Positions 50,780 to 60,818 of a stretch of DNA of 64,000 nucleotides are shown in pieces. Both the position numbers and the translations under genes were made by a program. The stretch's first letter is position 1, and the number at the start of each line of letters is the position of its first letter. Source of the DNA: Lentzea xinjiangensis (GTDB lineage: Bacteria > Actinomycetota > Actinomycetes > Mycobacteriales > Pseudonocardiaceae). Location of the stretch: assembly GCF_900110955.1 (NCBI RefSeq), contig NZ_FOFR01000027.1, positions 45,088 to 109,087 on the forward strand. Reading direction: 5' to 3'. Under the pieces are notes generated by a model. The model worked only from the letters and a program-made list of their open reading frames with translations. It ran no database searches and was not told the DNA's origin.

Positions 50780-51890
50780 TCGTGCCGGACGCCATCGCCC
50801 CGCCCGCGCACATCGTGATCAGCGCCGTCGTGGCATCGCGCCGCTCCAGCTCATGCAGCGCCGTCGTGATCAGCCGGGTTCCCGTGCTGCCGACCGGGTG
50901 ACCGAGCGCGATCGCGCCACCGTTGACGTTGACCCGGTCCGGGTTCGGCCGGTGCACCGCCGCCCACGACAGCACAACGGACGCGAACGCTTCGTTGACC
51001 TCGAAGAGGTCGATGTCGGTCATCTTCATGCCGCTGCGTTCCAGCAACCGCGTCGTGGCGTCGACCGGTCCGTCCAGGTGGTAGTACGGGTCGGACCCGA
51101 CCAGGCACTGCGTCACGATCCGGGCCCGCGGGCGCAAGCCGTGCGCCCGCGCGAACTCCTCGTCCACGACCAGCACCGCCGACGCGCCGTCGGAGATCTG
51201 GGACGACGTTCCCGCGGTGTGCACCCCGCCGGGCACCACGGGTTTCAGCGCGGCCAGCGCCTCGAGCGACGTCTCGCGCAACCCCTGGTCGGTGTCGATC
51301 AAGTCCTCACCGGCCTTGACCGGCACGACCTCCGCGGTGAACCGGCCGGCCGCCCACGCCGCCCGCGCGCGGTTCTGCGACTGGACGCCGAAGCGGTCGA
51401 CCTCCTCGCGCCCGATGCCGCGCCGTTCGGCCACCCGTTCGGCCGCGACGAACTGGTTGGGCAGGTCGATGGTCCACGAGGCGGGACGCGGCGAGCCGGT
51501 CTCGCCGACGTTGCTGCGCAGCGGCACCCGGCTCATCGCCTCGACGCCGCACGCGACGCCGCAGGAGATCGCGCCCGCCGCGATCAGGCCGGCGACGAGG
51601 TGCGTGGCCTGCTGCGCCGAGCCGCACTGGGCGTCGACGGTCGTGCAGCCGGTGGTCCGCGGCAGGCCCGCGTGCAGCCACGAGGTCCGGGAGATGTTGT
51701 TCGACTGCTCGCCCGCCTGGGTGACGGTGCCGCCGACGACCTGTTCGACGGTGGACGGGTCAACGCCTGTCCGGTCGAGCAGGCCCCGTTGCGCCGCGCC
51801 GAGGAGCTCGGCGGCGTGCAGGCCCGACAACCAGCCGTCGCGCCGCCCGATGGGCGTGCGCACCGCTCCCACGATCACCGGACTGCCCAC
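50763..51890 (-). CDS. fadA5: Side-chain thiolase FadA5
   Basis: 375 residues. C89 in VDAQCGSAQQATHLVAG, NEAFASVVLSW, IALGHPVGSTGTRLI and TMCAGGAMASG. FadA5 cleaves 3,22-dioxochol-4-ene-24-oyl-CoA, releasing acetyl-CoA during side-chain shortening. The GTG at 51890 follows GGAGGAGGC. It is divergent from cyp125 with a KstR box in between, comparable with Rv3546/Rv3545c. Confidence 0.88.
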   Translation of the reverse strand: MGSPVIVGAVRTPIGRRDGWLSGLHAAELLGAAQRGLLDRTGVDPSTVEQVVGGTVTQAGEQSNNISRTSWLHAGLPRTTGCTTVDAQCGSAQQATHLVAGLIAAGAISCGVACGVEAMSRVPLRSNVGETGSPRPASWTIDLPNQFVAAERVAERRGIGREEVDRFGVQSQNRARAAWAAGRFTAEVVPVKAGEDLIDTDQGLRETSLEALAALKPVVPGGVHTAGTSSQISDGASAVLVVDEEFARAHGLRPRARIVTQCLVGSDPYYHLDGPVDATTRLLERSGMKMTDIDLFEVNEAFASVVLSWAAVHRPNPDRVNVNGGAIALGHPVGSTGTRLITTALHELERRDATTALITMCAGGAMASGTIIERI

Positions 51891-51913
51891 GCGAGCCTCC
51901 TCCGCCTGGAAAG

Positions 51914-51927
51914 TAGAACACGTTCTG
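51914..51927. promoter_or_regulatory. KstR box near fadA5
   Basis: TAGAACACGTTCTG fits TnnAACnnGTTnnA except for the last base, 24 bp upstream of the fadA5 start. Confidence 0.82.
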
Positions 51928-51989
51928 CTGCGTCATCAGATTGGCCGCATGGGGGCTTCAACACAAGGCGCAACCGTGTTTGAATCAGA

Positions 51990-52003
51990 TAGAACGTGTT
52001 ACA
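51990..52003. promoter_or_regulatory. KstR box near cyp125
   Basis: TAGAACGTGTTACA fits TnnAACnnGTTnnA exactly and lies 15 bp before the cyp125 GTG, overlapping the leader just ahead of the ribosome site. The region thus holds two boxes 62 bp apart, one for each divergent gene. Confidence 0.85.
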
Positions 52004-52017
52004 TCCAGGAGGTTCTC

Positions 52018-53244
52018 GTGAGCAAGCCGCGCATCCCCGAAGGCTTCGACTTCACCGACCCCGACATGTACGCGAGTCGTCTGCCCCTGGAGGAGCTCGC
52101 CGAACTGCGCAAGACGGCGCCGATCTGGTGGAACGCCAAGCCGCCGGGCCAGGGCGGGTTCCCCGACGAGGGCTACTGGGTGGTGACCAGGCACCACGAC
52201 GTCAAGGAGATCTCGCGCAACAGCGAGCTGTTCTCCAGCCGGGAGAACACGGCGATCATCCGGTTCCGCGACGACATGCCGCGCGACAACATCGAGATGC
52301 AGCGGCTGCTCCTGCTGAACATGGACCCCCCGACGCACACCAAGGTGCGCGGCATCATCTCCCGCGGCTTCACGCCGCGGGCGGTCGGCAACCTGCGGGA
52401 CGCGCTCGCGGAGCGCGCCGCGCGGATCGTGGCGGAGGCGCTGGACAAGGGGAGCGGCGACTTCGTCACGGACGTGGCGTGCGAGCTGCCGTTGCAGGCC
52501 ATCGCGGAGCTGATCGGCATCCCGCAGGAGGACCGGCGCAAGATCTTCGACTGGTCCAACCAGATGATCGCCTACGACGACCCCGAGTTCGAGGTCGAGC
52601 CGCTCGCCGCGGCCACGGAGCTGCTGGGCTACTCGTGGACGATGGCGGAGGACCGCCGCAAGTGCCCGCGCCAGGACATCGTCACCAAGCTCGTCCAGGC
52701 CGATGTGGACGGTGCCGGTCTCGCGTCGGAGGAGTTCGGCTTCTTCGTGCTGCTGCTCGCCGTCGCCGGCAACGAGACCACCCGCAACGCCATCACGCAC
52801 GGCATGAAGGCGTTCTTCGACCACCCCGACCAGTGGGAGCTGTTCAAGGCGCAACGTCCCGCGACCGCCGCCGACGAGATCGTCCGGTGGGCCACGCCGG
52901 TGGTGTCCTTCCAGCGCACCGCGATGGCCGACACGGTGCTGAGCGGGGTGGAGATCAAGCAGGGGCAGCGGGTCGGGATGTTCTACTCCTCCGCGAACTT
53001 CGACGAGGAGGTGTTCACCGACCCGCAGCGGTTCGACATCACCCGCGACCCCAACCCCCACCTCGGGTTCGGCGGCAGCGGCGCGCACTTCTGCATCGGC
53101 GCGAACCTCGCGCGGCTGGAGATCGACCTCATCTTCAACGCGATCGCCGACGCCATGCCGGACATCCGGCAGGTCGCCGAACCGCGCCGGCTGCGCTCGG
53201 GCTGGCTCAACGGCATCAAGGAGTTCCGCGTCCGGTACGCGTGA
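52018..53244 (+). CDS. cyp125: Cytochrome P450 CYP125, steroid C26/27 monooxygenase
   Basis: 408 residues. Heme ligand C359 in FGGSGAHFCIGANLAR, I-helix LLLAVAGNETTRNAITHG with the acid/Thr pair, and ExxR in DEIVRWATP. The N-terminal PEGFDFTDPDMYASRLPLEE matches CYP125. It oxidises the terminal methyl of the cholesterol side chain. The GTG at 52018 follows CAGGAGG at 6 nt. Upstream frame extension is out of family. Confidence 0.93.
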   Translation: MSKPRIPEGFDFTDPDMYASRLPLEELAELRKTAPIWWNAKPPGQGGFPDEGYWVVTRHHDVKEISRNSELFSSRENTAIIRFRDDMPRDNIEMQRLLLLNMDPPTHTKVRGIISRGFTPRAVGNLRDALAERAARIVAEALDKGSGDFVTDVACELPLQAIAELIGIPQEDRRKIFDWSNQMIAYDDPEFEVEPLAAATELLGYSWTMAEDRRKCPRQDIVTKLVQADVDGAGLASEEFGFFVLLLAVAGNETTRNAITHGMKAFFDHPDQWELFKAQRPATAADEIVRWATPVVSFQRTAMADTVLSGVEIKQGQRVGMFYSSANFDEEVFTDPQRFDITRDPNPHLGFGGSGAHFCIGANLARLEIDLIFNAIADAMPDIRQVAEPRRLRSGWLNGIKEFRVRYA

Positions 53245-53250
53245 GCCGCT

Positions 53251-53282
53251 CGGCGGGCCCCTCCCGCCGGAGGGGCCCGCCG
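53251..53282. terminator. Strong bidirectional terminator after cyp125
   Basis: A 14-bp perfect stem (CGGCGGGCCCCTCC and its complement) with a 4-nt loop lies 6 bp after cyp125 and 12 bp before the end of the convergent SnoaL-like gene. Confidence 0.85.
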
Positions 53283-53294
53283 CCTCAGGGGTGC

Positions 53295-53732
53295 TCAGGG
53301 GGTGCGCAGCGTCGCGAGGGCCCGTTCGGTCTCCCAGAACGCGCGCATCGACCGGATCAGCCCGTCCTCGCCGACGTGGTAGACGAACACGCCCTCGGTG
53401 TCGACGCGCGCCCCGCCCGGCAGGAACGCGGAGATGACCCCGACGTTCGCGCACTCCGAGCCCGCCGCGAACGAGTCGTGCACGGCGAACTCGAAGCGCT
53501 CCACGTTGGCGATCGCGAGGTCCCAGAACGCCGAGATCGCCTCTTTGCCGTGGTGCCCCTTGCCCTCGGCGTCGAACATCGACGGGCCCACCGGGTCCTC
53601 GACCACGGCGTCCTCGGCGAACAACGCCAGCCACTCGTCCTTCGCACCCCGCGTCACGGCGTCCATCGAACGCCACGACGCCACTCGCGCCGGGGTTTCG
53701 GTCTTGGAGGCCTGCCAGCTCACCGCGGTCAT
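53295..53732 (-). CDS. SnoaL/NTF2-like (ketosteroid isomerase-fold) protein
   Basis: 145 residues of cone-shaped alpha+beta fold: MDAVTRGAKDEWLALFAEDAVVEDPVG, HHGKEAISAFWDLAIANVE, GVFVYHVGEDGLIRSMRAFW. A Delta5-3-ketosteroid isomerase role is possible and would suit the pathway; an Asp pair (ED..P) is at the right place, but the residues that define KSI cannot be confirmed without alignment. It is the last gene of the ltp4 operon, overlapping the upstream LLM gene by 4 nt. Confidence 0.72.
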   Translation of the reverse strand: MTAVSWQASKTETPARVASWRSMDAVTRGAKDEWLALFAEDAVVEDPVGPSMFDAEGKGHHGKEAISAFWDLAIANVERFEFAVHDSFAAGSECANVGVISAFLPGGARVDTEGVFVYHVGEDGLIRSMRAFWETERALATLRTP

Positions 53733-54585
53733 GCGAACTCTCCGATCACCTCGTCGGCGAAGCGCCGAAGTCCGTCCTTCTTGGCTTCCAGGCTGCCGTC
53801 GAACCCGACGCCGTAGAACAGCCACGGCACGACGATCACGTCCGTCACGCCGATCTCGTCGAGCTGCCGGTACCCGTCGAGGCCGGACCGGTCGATGCAC
53901 ACGGCCTGGACCTCGAACGGCCGCTCGAACGCGCCCAGGTCCGTGAGCTGGGCGATCACCGTCTTCAGATCGGCGAACTTGATCATCGCGGACGTCCAGC
54001 CGTCGCCCGCCCTGGCGGCCCGCTTCAGCGCCGCGGGGGAGTGGCCGCCGACGTAGAACGGCACCGGTTCGGTCGGCGCCGGCGACATCTGCAGCCGGTC
54101 GAAGTCGAAGTAGTCGCCGTGGTGCTCGACCATCCCGCCGCCGAGCACGAGCTTCAGGACGTCGATCATCTCGTCGACGCGCGGCCCGCGGTTCTTGAAC
54201 GGCACGCCGCACCACTCGAACTCCTCCGGCGACCAGCCCAGCCCGACGCCGAGCCCGAACCGGTTGCCGGTCAGGTGCGCGACCGAGCCGATCTGACGGG
54301 CCAGCAGCAACGGGTTGCGCGAGCCCAGCTTCAGTACCTGGGTGTAGAAGCGGATCCGGGACGTCACGGCGCCCATGGCGGCGGCCGCCACGAACGGGTC
54401 CACCCACGGCGTCTCGGCGTTCCACATCCGGGAGCCGTCGGGGGTGTAGGGGTAGTCCGCGGAGACCTTCTCCGAGAAGAAGAGCGAGTCCGGCAGCGCG
54501 ATGTTCGCGTACCCGCACTCCTCGGCGGTGCGGGCCAGCTCGGTGAGCTGGTCGAGCGGACTCATGGCGATGCCGACGGTGAACT

Positions 54586-54589
<4 letters not shown>
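53729..54589 (-). CDS. LLM-class F420-dependent oxidoreductase
   Basis: 286 residues, luciferase-like TIM barrel: FTVGIAMSPLDQLTELARTAEE at the N terminus, FGLGVGLGWSPEEFEWCGV, and VPFYVGGHSPAALKRAAR. Family members use cofactor F420 or FMN to reduce or oxidise carbonyls and double bonds. It sits between ltp3 and the SnoaL gene. It differs from the second LLM protein at 57784, so the two are not recent duplicates. Substrate unknown, probably a steroid CoA intermediate. Confidence 0.78.
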
Positions 54590-55728
<1,139 letters not shown>

Positions 55729-56784
55729 CTACTGCCGCCCTTCCATCACGCAGACGAGGTTCTGCTGGAGCAGTGGCCCGCTCGTGGCGTGGCCCAGCAC
55801 GCGCGAAGCCGATCCGTCGTGCACCCGGCGGGCCGCCTCGCCGATCCGCGCGAGCCCGGCGGCGAACATCGGGTTGCCGGCCAGCACGCCGCCGGACGGG
55901 TTCACCACGACGTCGTCGCCCAGCCCGAGCGCCTGGCGCAGCAGGATCTCCTGGTGGGTGAACGGCGCGTGCAGCTCCGCCACCTCGACGTCCTCCGCCC
56001 CGGCCGCCTTGCCCGCGGCCACCGCGGACGGCGAGGTCGTCAGGTCGCGGGTGCCGAACGACGGCGAGTCGGTCCGGTGCTCGAAGCCGGTGATCCACGC
56101 CGGCCGCTCGCACAGCTCCCGCGCGCGGTCACCGGCCGCCAGCACGATCGTCGCGGCGCCGTCCGTGATCGGCGCGCAGTCGTGGCGGCGCAACGGGTCC
56201 GCGACGTAGTCCGCGGCCAGCAGCTCGTCGACGCCGAACCGGCCGGACAGCTGCGCCAGCGGGTTGGACAGGGCCGCCGCGCGGCTCCTCACCGCCACGG
56301 ACGCCATCGACCGCTCGTCCCACAGCCCGCTCTCGATGCCCATCCGCGCCTGGATCCCGGCCAGACCGAGCGAGTCCGGCCAGAGGGGGGTGACGACGTA
56401 CGGGTCGAGCTGCATCGCCATGACTCGCCGCAACTGGCCCGCCGACGACTTGCCGAAGCCGTAGACGAGAGCTGTGTCGACCTCACCGCACAGCAGCTTC
56501 ACCCACGCCTCGTACAGCGCCCAGGCCGCGTCCATCTCGACGTGCGACTCCATGATCGGCGGAAAGGCGCCGATCGCGTCCACCGCCGACACGAACGAGA
56601 ACGCGCGCCCCGCCAGGTAGTCCGAGGAGCCCGAGCACCAGAACCCGATGTCGGACTTCGTGAGCCCCAGCCCGCCGAGCACCTCGTGGAAGATCGGCAC
56701 CAGCATCTCGACCCCGTTGGTGGTGCCGTCGGTCTCGCGCACGCAGGGCGTCTGCGCGAACCCCACCACCGCCACCTCACGCAT
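55729..56784 (-). CDS. ltp4: Thiolase-fold lipid-transfer protein Ltp4
   Basis: 351 residues: REVAVVGFAQTPCVRETDGTTN, HVEMDAAWALYEAWVKLLCG, VNPSGGVLAGNPMFAAGLARIGEA. Like Ltp3 it lacks the Cys of true thiolases in the corresponding loop. The close pair ltp3-ltp4 abuts with no spacing. It probably forms the other subunit of the aldolase, with the DUF35 protein encoded upstream as activator or scaffold. Confidence 0.82.
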   Translation of the reverse strand: MREVAVVGFAQTPCVRETDGTTNGVEMLVPIFHEVLGGLGLTKSDIGFWCSGSSDYLAGRAFSFVSAVDAIGAFPPIMESHVEMDAAWALYEAWVKLLCGEVDTALVYGFGKSSAGQLRRVMAMQLDPYVVTPLWPDSLGLAGIQARMGIESGLWDERSMASVAVRSRAAALSNPLAQLSGRFGVDELLAADYVADPLRRHDCAPITDGAATIVLAAGDRARELCERPAWITGFEHRTDSPSFGTRDLTTSPSAVAAGKAAGAEDVEVAELHAPFTHQEILLRQALGLGDDVVVNPSGGVLAGNPMFAAGLARIGEAARRVHDGSASRVLGHATSGPLLQQNLVCVMEGRQ

Positions 56785-56793
56785 GCGAGCCCC

Positions 56794-57738
56794 TCACAGG
56801 TGCCGGGAGTAGGAGTCGAACGGCGCGTCCGGCTCGCCGGAAGGCCTGAAGTGGTCGATGTTCTGCATCGACGGGCCCCACTCCTCGCGGGGCTTCCACA
56901 CCGCCTCGACGCGCATGCCCATCCGCACGTCCGCGGGCGCGACACCGAGCAACAGGTGCAGGAACGGGATGTCGGCGCCGTCGAGCAGCACGTAGGCCGA
57001 GACGTACGGCGGCGGGATGCGCTGGCCGAGGAACGGCACGTTCACCACGCAGAACGTCGTGACGGTGCCGCGGTCGCCCAGCTCGACCCGGTCCGTGGTC
57101 GGCACGCCGTCGGTGGGGCAGGCGGGCCGCGGCGGGAAGTAGACCTTCTCGCACACCGGGCAGCGCTGCGCGATGAGCCTGCCCTCCATGAGGCCGCGCA
57201 GGAACGGGTCCTCGGTCGGCGAGGCGGAGTGGGTGTAGCGCAGGTGCACTGGCGTGGTGACCATCGTGACGTCGTCGGCCTCGGCCGGCGGGTCGGCGGG
57301 CTCGTCGGAGATCTCGAAGCACTCGATGTCGGTGATCGCCCCGACGCGTTCGCCGCGCCACCTCGCGCGCACGCGGGTCCCGGTGGCCATCCGGTCCGGT
57401 GACCCGGCGTCCACGGCGTGCAGCAACGAGGTGTCCGCGCCGTCGAGCTGGATGAGCGCCCACGCGAACGGCCGGGCGAGCGGCTGGCCCTCCAGCGGCT
57501 CGGGGATCCACGACCACCCGCGCACGGCACCGGTCGCGGCCACGTCCACGAACTCCGACAGCCGCTGCGCTGTCACCGGGTCGTACTCGAGCGGCGGGAC
57601 GTGCACGCGGCCGTCCGAGCCGCGGATCCCGGTCACCCTGCGGCGGCGCAGATCCGAGAGGAACCGGCCCAGCGTCGGGCCGGTCGAGCGCGTGTAGTCG
57701 AAGCCCACGTCGAGCGGAGCACTCAGCGGCCGAGTCAC
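56794..57738 (-). CDS. DUF35 zinc-ribbon/OB-fold protein, Rv3521-like
   Basis: 314 residues with two OB-fold units; the second is introduced by a zinc ribbon RCPVCEKVYFPPRPACPTDG. In the ChsH2-Ltp2 complex such a domain activates the aldolase; here it precedes ltp4-ltp3 as in Mycobacterium Rv3521-Rv3522-Rv3523. The GTG at 57738 is 10 bp from a KstR box, so the transcript may be almost leaderless. Confidence 0.82.
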   Translation of the reverse strand: MTRPLSAPLDVGFDYTRSTGPTLGRFLSDLRRRRVTGIRGSDGRVHVPPLEYDPVTAQRLSEFVDVAATGAVRGWSWIPEPLEGQPLARPFAWALIQLDGADTSLLHAVDAGSPDRMATGTRVRARWRGERVGAITDIECFEISDEPADPPAEADDVTMVTTPVHLRYTHSASPTEDPFLRGLMEGRLIAQRCPVCEKVYFPPRPACPTDGVPTTDRVELGDRGTVTTFCVVNVPFLGQRIPPPYVSAYVLLDGADIPFLHLLLGVAPADVRMGMRVEAVWKPREEWGPSMQNIDHFRPSGEPDAPFDSYSRHL

Positions 57739-57747
57739 AGATCAAAG

Positions 57748-57761
57748 TGAAACAGGTTCTC
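57748..57761. promoter_or_regulatory. KstR box between the DUF35/ltp operon and LLM gene
   Basis: TGAAACAGGTTCTC fits TnnAACnnGTTnnA except the last base. It is 10 bp from the DUF35 start and 23 bp from the plus-strand LLM start. Confidence 0.75.
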
Positions 57762-57783
57762 GAAATGGTGGCAAGATGGGTGC

Positions 57784-58812
57784 ATGAAGCTCGGTCTGCA
57801 GCTCGGCTACTGGGGCGCCGGCCCACCCTCGAACGCCGCCGAACTCGTGGCGGTGGCGGAAGAGTCCGGCTTCGACGCGGTGTTCGCGGCCGAGGCGTGG
57901 GGCTCGGACGCCTTCACCCCGCTGGCGTGGTGGGGATCCGGCACGCGGCGGGTGCGCCTGGGCACGTCCGTCGTGCAGATGTCGGCCCGCACCCCGGCGG
58001 CGTGCGCGATGCACGCGCTGACGCTGGACCACCTGTCCGGAGGCCGGTTCGTGCTGGGGCTGGGCGTGTCCGGGCCGCAGGTGGTGGAGGGCTGGTACGG
58101 CCGGCCGTTCGCCAAACCCCTTGCCAGGACCAGGGAGTACGTCTCGATCGTGCGGCAGGTGCTGGCCCGCGAGGCGCCGGTCGCCAACGACGGGCCGCAC
58201 CACCCGTTGCCCTACCGGGGGCCCGGCGCGCTCGGCCTGGGCAAGCCGCTCAAGCCCATCACCCACCCGCTGCGCGCCGACCTGCCGATCTGGCTCGGCG
58301 CCGAGGGGCCGAGGAACGTCGCGCTGGCCGCCGAGGTCGCCGACGGCTGGCTCGCGATCTACTACGCGCCCCGGCTCGCCGGCATGTACGACGAGTGGCT
58401 CGGCGAGGGGTTCGCCAAGGCGGGCCGCGGCAGGGACGGCTTCGAGGTCGCGGCCACCTGCCAGGTCGTCGTGACGGACGACCCGGTGGCGGTCAGGACC
58501 ACGCTGAAGCCGTTCGTCGCGCTGTACGCCGGCGGGATGGGCGCGCCGGGGATGAACTTCCACGCCGAGGTGTTCACCCGCATGGGATACGGCGAGGCGG
58601 TGGCGGACGTCGGCAGGTTGTTCCGGGCCGGGCGCAAGGACGAGGCGGCGCAGGCGGTTCCGGACGAGCTGGTGGCCGAGATCAGCATCGTCGGGACCGC
58701 GGGGCAGGTGCGCGAGGAGGTCCGCCGGTGGGAGGAGGCCGGTGTCACGACGCTGCTCGTCGGATGCCGGGACGGTGCCTCGATCAAGGCTGTCGCCGAG
58801 GCTTGTCAGTAG
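57784..58812 (+). CDS. F420-dependent LLM oxidoreductase, Rv3520c-like
   Basis: 342 residues. N-terminal MKLGLQLGYWGAGPPSNAAE, FAAEAWGSDAFTPLAWWGS, RTPAACAMHALTLDHLSGG and GVSGPQVVEGWYGRPF are as I recall them from Rv3520c, the F420 enzyme of the mycobacterial cholesterol regulon. The substrate is not established. Divergent from the DUF35/ltp operon as in Mycobacterium. The next KstR box starts only 2 bp after its stop. Confidence 0.85.
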   Translation: MKLGLQLGYWGAGPPSNAAELVAVAEESGFDAVFAAEAWGSDAFTPLAWWGSGTRRVRLGTSVVQMSARTPAACAMHALTLDHLSGGRFVLGLGVSGPQVVEGWYGRPFAKPLARTREYVSIVRQVLAREAPVANDGPHHPLPYRGPGALGLGKPLKPITHPLRADLPIWLGAEGPRNVALAAEVADGWLAIYYAPRLAGMYDEWLGEGFAKAGRGRDGFEVAATCQVVVTDDPVAVRTTLKPFVALYAGGMGAPGMNFHAEVFTRMGYGEAVADVGRLFRAGRKDEAAQAVPDELVAEISIVGTAGQVREEVRRWEEAGVTTLLVGCRDGASIKAVAEACQ

Positions 58813-58813
58813 G

Positions 58814-58827
58814 TGAAACGCGTTCTA
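58814..58827. promoter_or_regulatory. KstR box upstream of the acyl-CoA synthetase
   Basis: TGAAACGCGTTCTA fits TnnAACnnGTTnnA exactly, 11 bp before the GTG of the synthetase gene, which has GAGGG as its only ribosome site. Confidence 0.85.
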
Positions 58828-58837
58828 GTTTGAGGGT

Positions 58838-60370
58838 GTGGTCACAGGACTCTGGAACATCGCCGCCGATCGGCCGGACCTGACCGCGCTGGTCGGTCCG
58901 AGTGGTCGCGAGGTCACCTACTCCGAGCTCGCGGACGCCGCGAACCGCTACGGGCGCGGGTTCCAGGCCCTGGGGCTCGAGCCCGGCGACAGCATCGTGC
59001 TGATGCTGCCCAACAGTTCCGAGCTGGTGGCGGTGTACTTCGCCGCCTACCAGACCGGTTTGTACGTCGTGCTGGTCAACTGGCACCTGACCGGCGCGGA
59101 GGCCGGCTACCTCGTGCGGGACAGCGGCGCCAAGGCCTTCGTCGCCCACGAGCGGTTCGCGGCCGCCGCGGCGGAGGCGTCGGCGAGCCTGCCCGCCGCC
59201 GCGCGGTTCGCCGTCGGCGAGATCGACGGGTTCCAGCCGCTCGCCACGCTCGGGGAGGGGCAGCAGGGCCGCCCCGACGTCCGCACGACCGGATCCCCGA
59301 TGCTCTACACCTCCGGCACCACTGGCCGGCCCAAGGGCGTGCGCAGGCCCTTGACCGGTGCCGACCCGGACGTCGTTCCCCCGTCGGCGCAGTGGTTCTT
59401 CGGCATCTTCGGGATCGAGCCGCACGACGGGCACGTGCACCTGTGCGGCTCACCGCTCTACCACACCGCGGTGCTGAACTTCGTCGTCATCTCCATCCAG
59501 CTCGGGCACACCGCCGTGCTGATGGACCACTGGGCACCGGAGGAGATGCTGCGGCTGATCGAACGGCACAAGGTCACCCACAGCCACATGGTGCCGACGC
59601 AGTTCCACCGCCTGCTCGCGCTCCCCGACGACGTCAAGGCCAAGTACGACATGTCGTCGCTGCGCGCGATGATCCACGGCGCCGCACCGTGCCCGATCGA
59701 GGTCAAGCGGCGGATGCTCGACTGGTGGGGCCCGGTCGTGATCGAGTACTACGCCGCCACCGAGGGCGGCGGCACCGCCATCACGGCCCAGGAGTGGCTG
59801 CGCAAACCGGGATCCGTCGGCCTGCCGTGGCCGACGTCCGAGATCAAGATCCTCGGCGAGGACGGCGGCGAGCTGCCAGCGGGGGAGCGCGGCCTGGTCT
59901 ACATGCGGATGGGCGACGCGACGTTCGAGTACCACAAGGACGCCGAGAAGACCCGCGCCGCCCGCGTCGGCAAGCTGTTCACCTTGCAGGACATCGGTTA
60001 CCTCGACGAGGACGGCTACCTGTTCCTGTGCGACCGCAAGTCCGACATGATCATCTCCGGCGGCGTGAACATCTACCCTGCGGAGATCGAGGGCGAGCTG
60101 GTGTGCCACCCGAAGGTCGCGGACGTGGCGGTGTTCGGGGTCCCGCACCCGGACTGGGGCGAGGAGATCAAGGCCGTCGTGCAGCCCGCGGACGGCGTCG
60201 AGCCCGGTGAGGCGCTGACCAGGGAGCTGCTGGAGTTCGCCGGCACGAGGCTCGCGAGGTTCAAGCTGCCGCGGACCATCTCGTACCTGGCCGAGCTGCC
60301 GCGCGACCCCAACGGCAAGCTCTACAAGCGCAAGCTGCGCGACCTGGAGGGGAGTGGCGGCGGTGCGTGA
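58838..60370 (+). CDS. Acyl-CoA synthetase (FadD family)
   Basis: 510 residues. P-loop YTSGTTGRPKGVRRPL, HGAAPCPIEVKRRMLDWWGP, YYAATEGGGTAITAQEW, LCDRKSDMIISGGVNIYPAE and the catalytic Lys in NGKLYKRKL. A soluble AMP-forming ligase controlled by its own KstR box, so a steroid side-chain acid is the probable substrate. It does not resemble FadD19 closely and is not FadD3; I leave the symbol blank. Confidence 0.82.
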   Translation: MVTGLWNIAADRPDLTALVGPSGREVTYSELADAANRYGRGFQALGLEPGDSIVLMLPNSSELVAVYFAAYQTGLYVVLVNWHLTGAEAGYLVRDSGAKAFVAHERFAAAAAEASASLPAAARFAVGEIDGFQPLATLGEGQQGRPDVRTTGSPMLYTSGTTGRPKGVRRPLTGADPDVVPPSAQWFFGIFGIEPHDGHVHLCGSPLYHTAVLNFVVISIQLGHTAVLMDHWAPEEMLRLIERHKVTHSHMVPTQFHRLLALPDDVKAKYDMSSLRAMIHGAAPCPIEVKRRMLDWWGPVVIEYYAATEGGGTAITAQEWLRKPGSVGLPWPTSEIKILGEDGGELPAGERGLVYMRMGDATFEYHKDAEKTRAARVGKLFTLQDIGYLDEDGYLFLCDRKSDMIISGGVNIYPAEIEGELVCHPKVADVAVFGVPHPDWGEEIKAVVQPADGVEPGEALTRELLEFAGTRLARFKLPRTISYLAELPRDPNGKLYKRKLRDLEGSGGGA

Positions 60371-60818
60371 CCTGATCAGGATGACGCCCGCCGAGGTCCG
60401 GTCGTTCCTCGAAGGGCAGCGGACGCTGGTCGTCGCCACCATCGGCCGCACCGGCGTGCCGCACCTCGCGCCGATGTGGTTCGCCTTGCCCGACGGCGAC
60501 ATCGCGTTCTGCACCGACCGCAAGTCGCAGAAGGTCGTGAACCTGCGGCGCGACCCGCGCTGCAGCGTGCTGGCCGAGGCGGGGGAGACCTACGACCAGC
60601 TGCGTGGCGTGCACATGGAGGGGGTCGCGGAGTTCACCCCCGACCTCGGCCGGGTCGTGGACGCCGTGGTGGCGCGCAACTTCGGCGAGGTCGGCGCCGA
60701 CGAGACCGCGCGGGAAGCGTTGCGCAAGGCCATGTCGAGGCGTGTCGCCGTGCTCTTCCGCCCGGTGCGGACCGCGAGCTGGGACCACCGCAAGACGATG
60801 TCGGGAGCGACCCCATGA
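60363..60818 (+). CDS. PPOX-fold F420/flavin-dependent protein
   Basis: 151 residues, split-barrel pyridoxamine-phosphate-oxidase-like fold: VVATIGRTGVPHLAPMWFALPDGDIAFCTD, KVVNLRRDPRCSVL. Many actinobacterial members bind F420, FMN or biliverdin. GTG 60363 is preferred with GGAGGGG nine bases upstream; GTG 60354 would add three residues and overlap the synthetase more. It lies between the synthetase and KstD paralogue. Confidence 0.75.
   Translation: MRDLIRMTPAEVRSFLEGQRTLVVATIGRTGVPHLAPMWFALPDGDIAFCTDRKSQKVVNLRRDPRCSVLAEAGETYDQLRGVHMEGVAEFTPDLGRVVDAVVARNFGEVGADETAREALRKAMSRRVAVLFRPVRTASWDHRKTMSGATP

Noticed and set aside
51967..51981. Possible third KstR box near GCAACCGTGTTTGA before cyp125
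   Set aside because: AAC and GTT are three rather than two bases apart, which breaks the TnnAACnnGTTnnA pattern.
58838..60370. Naming the synthetase fadD19 or fadD17
   Set aside because: Its motifs around the ligase centre do not match what I recall of FadD19, and FadD17 cannot be confirmed by eye, so no symbol was given.
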